DNA of 64,000 nucleotides, from assembly GCA_963920575.1 (NCBI GenBank), contig OY986971.1:17660492-17724491 (forward strand), read 5' to 3'. Below, one piece after another: positions 60,330 through 64,000 of this stretch. Numbering within the stretch: the stretch's first letter is position 1; each line of letters begins with the position of its first letter. The translations under genes were made by a program, and so were the position numbers. The notes under the pieces are model-generated. The model was not told the DNA's origin. It made no database searches and worked only from the letters and a program-made list of their open reading frames with translations. This DNA comes from Narthecium ossifragum (Eukaryota > Streptophyta > Magnoliopsida > Dioscoreales > Nartheciaceae).

Positions 60330-61780
60330 TGATGAGTCACTAAATATTCATACTTAAACCCCGTAATTTACATTTGTTAGCCCGAGAGTGTTTGTATTTG
60401 ATAGCTTGTTAGTTGATTTCAGGTTTAATCATCCTTTGAGAAGAAATGCAAGAAATTCGGTCAATGTGCTGAAATACACTGCTCTGTCGACTGTTAGCAT
60501 AATATTCACCAGAAATTATTCTTATGTCTAAATATTCTGAAATTTTTGTGACATGTAGTAAACAGCAAGACGTACAACTTTCATGTTGGAGACTTTCAGA
60601 GATTCCTGATGGATGGATAGCAGTTTTGAAAAAGATGAAGATATTTAGCTGCTGGAAGACTGGTCCGTCGACGCCCGGGAGAATATTCGCCAAATATTTT
60701 AGATAAGTCTAAATATTGTAAACTCTTCGGGAGAGTATAGAAGACTTCCAAATCCACATCTTTCGTGTTGGACTCATTCCAAAATTCGGGACGAGTTGAA
60801 TCCACTCGCGATTGGAAGTAGCTGTCAGGGTTGAACCAGGAAATCCGAGTTGCACTTGAGGTCTAACTCAACCTTAAAACCCTAATTTCGGGAATTAAGA
60901 TATAAAAAAGGGTTTTGTGGCTGGAAAACAGAGGCCTCTAGGGGAAGAAAAATCAGAGAGAAAAAGGAGAAGGCTAGGGTTTGAAGACGGAGATCTTTCC
61001 GCGGGGATCGATGGCTTCCTTCCCAACACCTATGGATCTTTCTCAAGAGATGAGTAGCTAGCTTCTAAACTTAGGGATCTCATGAAACTCTAGTGTAACT
61101 TTTTGTATTCTTTGGTTTGAATCTTATATTCTTCTCAAGACATGATCCTATGAATTTGCTTTTTATTGTTAATAGAGTTGAGGGAACAGAGTTCCTTGAC
61201 GTATTTTCAGTCCTACATGATTTCAATGATTGATTGTAGAGATTCTTAGGATGGTTTTCATGTGATTTATGGTTTGCTAATGAGATAGGCTATGGTAAGC
61301 TATGATAGGTTGTGCCAAGGTCATTAGGAGTAGTATAACTTAAAGTAATTGTAGGACCGAAGACAATCTATGCCAAGAAAGATAGGCTTTGCCGTTAGGA
61401 ACATAAATCTTATTTTAGGGATTCATGTAAGCTTGTAGCCGTATGATCCATAATGTTTAGAGAAGGAGATAAGAGGATAACTGAAGAATATAGAAAGTGA
61501 AACTAAGGTGGATTGAGTAAACCCTAAGTATCTCTCTCATTAGTTTAACAACTTTCACTTGCTTTCATTAGATAGTTTTAGTTAATTAAAACTTATCATT
61601 GCTTCTTTTACTTAGATTTAGGGTTTGAGAATTGAATTCAATATTTCCTGGTAAATTCCCTGTGGTTCGACTCCGGACTTCACCACTAGTCTACTTAGTA
61701 GTTTAGTGATTGAATAAGGATATAAATTTAATATTTGATTGAGGTTAGCAACGTTTAACGACGACGTTTGTAAGCGATCA
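60330..61780 (+). repeat. Athila-like 5' LTR of the least damaged element
   Basis: TGATGAGTCACTAAATATTC to GTAAGCGATCA, 1451 bases, inserted in the chromovirus gag. TATAAAAA at 60901-60908. Homologous along its length to 24189-25641. The candidate target duplication on the left is GCCGT; the right one is beyond the window. Confidence 0.9.
60901..60908 (+). promoter_or_regulatory. TATA box of the Athila LTR
   Basis: TATAAAAA after TTCGGGAATTAAGA, aligned with 1851 and 24769 in the sister LTRs. Confidence 0.6.
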
Positions 61781-61785
61781 ATTTT

Positions 61786-61803
61786 TGGCGCCGTTGCCGA
61801 GGA
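61786..61803 (+). other. Primer binding site, tRNA-Asp type
   Basis: TGGCGCCGTTGCCGAGGA, five bases after the LTR end. One base differs from the exact complement of the tRNA-Asp end (A for G at position 15), not the same position as the mismatch at 2722. Confidence 0.9.
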
Positions 61804-62186
61804 ATTTTTGAGGGATAGTTGATTGATTTTCTCTCAACTCTTTTTTTTCTGTATAATTAGGTTTTTAGACTTCTTATTTTTCCTTCCCTTATTTTCTAAT
61901 TCGTAGGAATTTTTCTCACAATTTTCTGGAATTTTTCTATCCTTGGAACGATTTTCCTCGAAATAAGATAGTAACTTGCGGCCAGAGACCGACGGATCGG
62001 AAAAGGGAGCGACTGGTCGCTGGTAACTTCGACGGATCGGTCCTGAAACCGATCGATCGGTTCTGACGTGGCCAGGTGAGTTTTCTAAATTCGAAATGTT
62101 TAGTTTCAAGTTGTTAAATTCCGTGCTTTTCTTCTCTCCTCTGAATTTCTGTTTTTATTTTTCTTGTTCTTTTTCCTTCCTGCCCA
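61804..62186 (+). other. Retrotransposon 5' leader
   Basis: AT-rich with a compact cluster of GACGGATCGG and CGATCGATCGG motifs at 61980-62070, then AGGTGAGTTTTCTAAATTC, a splice-donor-like phrase shared with 2965-2985. The gag start follows at 62187. Confidence 0.6.
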
Positions 62187-64000
62187 ATGGCCTTAATAGG
62201 ACACCATGATGGAAACGGTGGGGGAAACGGGAATAATCACAATAGAGAAGGCCCTATTAGGAACCACTGTCTTCCTGGACCTTACACTTATGCCTCCTGT
62301 ATTAGCCCACCTGTAATCACGGCCACGCACAATGAGATTAAACCCAACTGGATTACAGCGTTACCATCTTTCTATGGGCATGAGAATGAGTATCCGTACG
62401 GACATATAAATAGCTTTCTTGAAATTCTTTCCATGTTTAAACTTGAGCACTTTAATGATGATGCCTTTAGATTAAAGCTTTTTCCTTTTTCATTGAAAGA
62501 TAGAGCTAAACATTGGCTTCAAACTTTAGCGCCAAACTCGATTTCGACATGGGACCAACTTCAGGATGCCTTTCTTAAAAAATACTTTCCCATCATTAAA
62601 ACTCAAAATTACCGTTCATTGATCATATCCTTTAAGCAATATGAGGATGAGCTTTTTCATGAAGCTTGGGAAAGATTTACGGATCTTCTTAGAGGATGTT
62701 CTCACCATGAGGTACCCTAGTGGCAGTTAGCCCATTCTTTCTATAACGGTCTTCATGATCGAGATAGAAATATGGTTGAAGCTTGCTGCGGGGGTATGGT
62801 TCTTAGGAAGTCGTGGAATGAACTGTGGGATTTATATACTAATCTTGCTAAGAATTCACAACACAATGCATTAGTTTATAGGAATCGGTCTACCACTGTT
62901 CGTAATTCTCGGGGAGTTTATGAAAATTATGATCTTCAAAATCTCTCTACTCAAGTAGCCTCCTTAACTAAACAAGTGAGCCAACTTCAAACTAGACAAT
63001 CTTTTGCTCCAACACCTTCTCAGACCCCACTTGAGCCATGTGCCCTTTGCTCTAGCTGTCAACATTATATCACTGACTGTCACTTGGCCTCCAGCTTCCT
63101 TGACTTTGTTCAGGAACACGTCAATGCAACTTATGGCTTCTCTAAACCTCAGAACAACCCCTATCTAAATTTTTTTAACTCTAGGAGAGATCATCCTAAC
63201 TCTAGTTGGAAGCCATCCCAGTCAGGATACTTTCATGGGCAAAGTAATACTACCCATCCTCCTGCTTTTCAGTACCCACCTAAACCTCAAGCTGATCTAA
63301 ATCATGGGTACCCTCCACAATCATCTTCAGACCCTCCGGCCCAGACCACATTTGATTCAGCATTGAATTCCATCCTTACGGCCATGACTGCAATGAATGA
63401 AAACATTAATAGAAACATTAATCAAAGCATTAGTGGCATTAGACAGGAGTTGATAAGTGAAGTTTCAAAAATTCAGAACTCTATATCCCGAATAGAGAAC
63501 CAATGTAATTCTAATACCCAATCTATTGCAAAACTTGAGAATTCATTGGGGCAACTCTCTAATGCTTTGTCAAAAAGAGAGGAAGGATGCTTGCCTAGTC
63601 AACCTGTGACTAACCCTAGGGGCCTACACTATGTAGAAAGTCAAGACTTAGAAAGAGCCGAAGCCGTAGTGACCCTTAGGAGTGGCAAGACAGTAGATAA
63701 CAAAGTAGGAGAGCAAACCCGCCACACCGATCGATCGATCATTAAACAGATCGATCGGTCGTCAACCGATCAATCGGCCTCCCTGACGATCGATCGGTCG
63801 AACGGGAACGACTTAGAGGAGCCACTCGATTCTGATCCTTCTAATTCTAAGGAACCTGACCCTTCCAAGTATGTTCCTAAGGTACCCTTTCCTCATGCAC
63901 TCATGGACCCTTCCTCCAGACCCGATAAGAAATCACATGTAGAGGAAATCACTGAGATATTCAAACGAGTGAACGTCAACATACCACTTTTAGAGGCCAT
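62187..64000 (+). pseudogene. Athila-type gag, one in-frame TAG, running off the window
   Basis: Starts MALIGHHDGNGGGNG. The capsid domain (retrotransposon gag family) spans residues about 45-200: ITALPSFYGHENEYPYGHIN, FPFSLKDRAKHWLQTL, DAFLKKYFP. A TAG at 62718-62720 interrupts EVP-WQLAHSFYNGL; the same frame is then open to 64000. Next come a CCHC knuckle (CALCSSCQHYITDC), YPPKP and GYPP motifs, a coiled coil (INQSISGIRQELISEVSKIQ), SQPVTNPRG, VVTLRSGKT, and an Asp-Arg-Ser linker coded by CGATCGATCGG repeats. It ends in the DPSSRPDKKS region ahead of the protease. The TAG fits a CAG-to-TAG change; readthrough is possible but unsupported. It is the best preserved gene in the window. Confidence 0.85.

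Noticed and set aside
1..64000. tRNA or rRNA genes
   Set aside because: The only tRNA-like sequences I found are primer binding sites of 12-18 bases complementary to tRNA ends; no cloverleaf or rRNA segment was recognised by eye.

Overview
This window is nuclear DNA of a flowering plant from a transposon-dense, probably heterochromatic region. I see no convincing host gene: every long reading frame that makes sense is a piece of a mobile element, and nearly all are broken by stops or frameshifts. The evidence for a plant is the element set: Ty3/gypsy Athila-type gag, DLGA protease and integrase pieces with tRNA-Asp primer sites; Ty3/gypsy chromovirus (Tekay/Del-like) copies with tRNA-iMet primer sites; a Ty1/copia end resembling SIRE/Maximus; a CACTA (En/Spm) element with TNP2- and TNPA-like exons; a Mutator-like element; and hAT and PIF/Harbinger miniatures. 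I cannot name the species.

Layout. 1-6320: an Athila gag-protease fragment interrupted by the LTR of a pol-less Athila relative (LTR, primer site, leader, gag-like ORF, 3' region). 6321-25641: a truncated copia 3' end whose LTR is split by a chromovirus solo LTR (target duplication CGATC) and a GC-rich hAT-like miniature, then an Athila gag-protease; most of this block recurs, with a minus-strand chromovirus internal region between the two copies; the second copy runs on to an Athila 3' LTR. 25642-35783: an older Athila element represented by its integrase C-terminus, 3' region, a degenerate envelope-position ORF and part of its 3' LTR, carrying a 4.1-kb Mutator-like element (with a Harbinger miniature in one arm and a 200-N gap) and a hAT miniature.

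35784-48825: a repeat here called E, then a CACTA element starting with CACTACAAGAAA, which holds a chromovirus solo LTR, decayed TNP2 and TNPA genes, and a second, inverted copy of E; the CACTA 3' end is missing. 48826-55585: a plus-strand chromovirus with truncated LTRs, no gag and a heavily mutated pol. 55586-60329: a third E fragment, two more chromovirus LTRs and a gag start. 60330-64000: the least damaged element, an Athila copy with its 5' LTR, primer site, leader and a gag frame broken by one TAG, running off the window.

The window reads as a nested stratigraphy, so insertions can be ordered. Three points stand out: (1) the 4.4-kb duplication that looks like a tandem duplication followed by LTR-LTR recombination, or else a haplotype mis-join; (2) dense palindromic GATCGATC and CGGTCGACCG motif clusters in LTRs, leaders and even coding linkers of unrelated element families; (3) a family of Athila relatives with a non-pol ORF and a conserved hairpin-like segment downstream. 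All family assignments come from reading motifs by eye; no database search was run.
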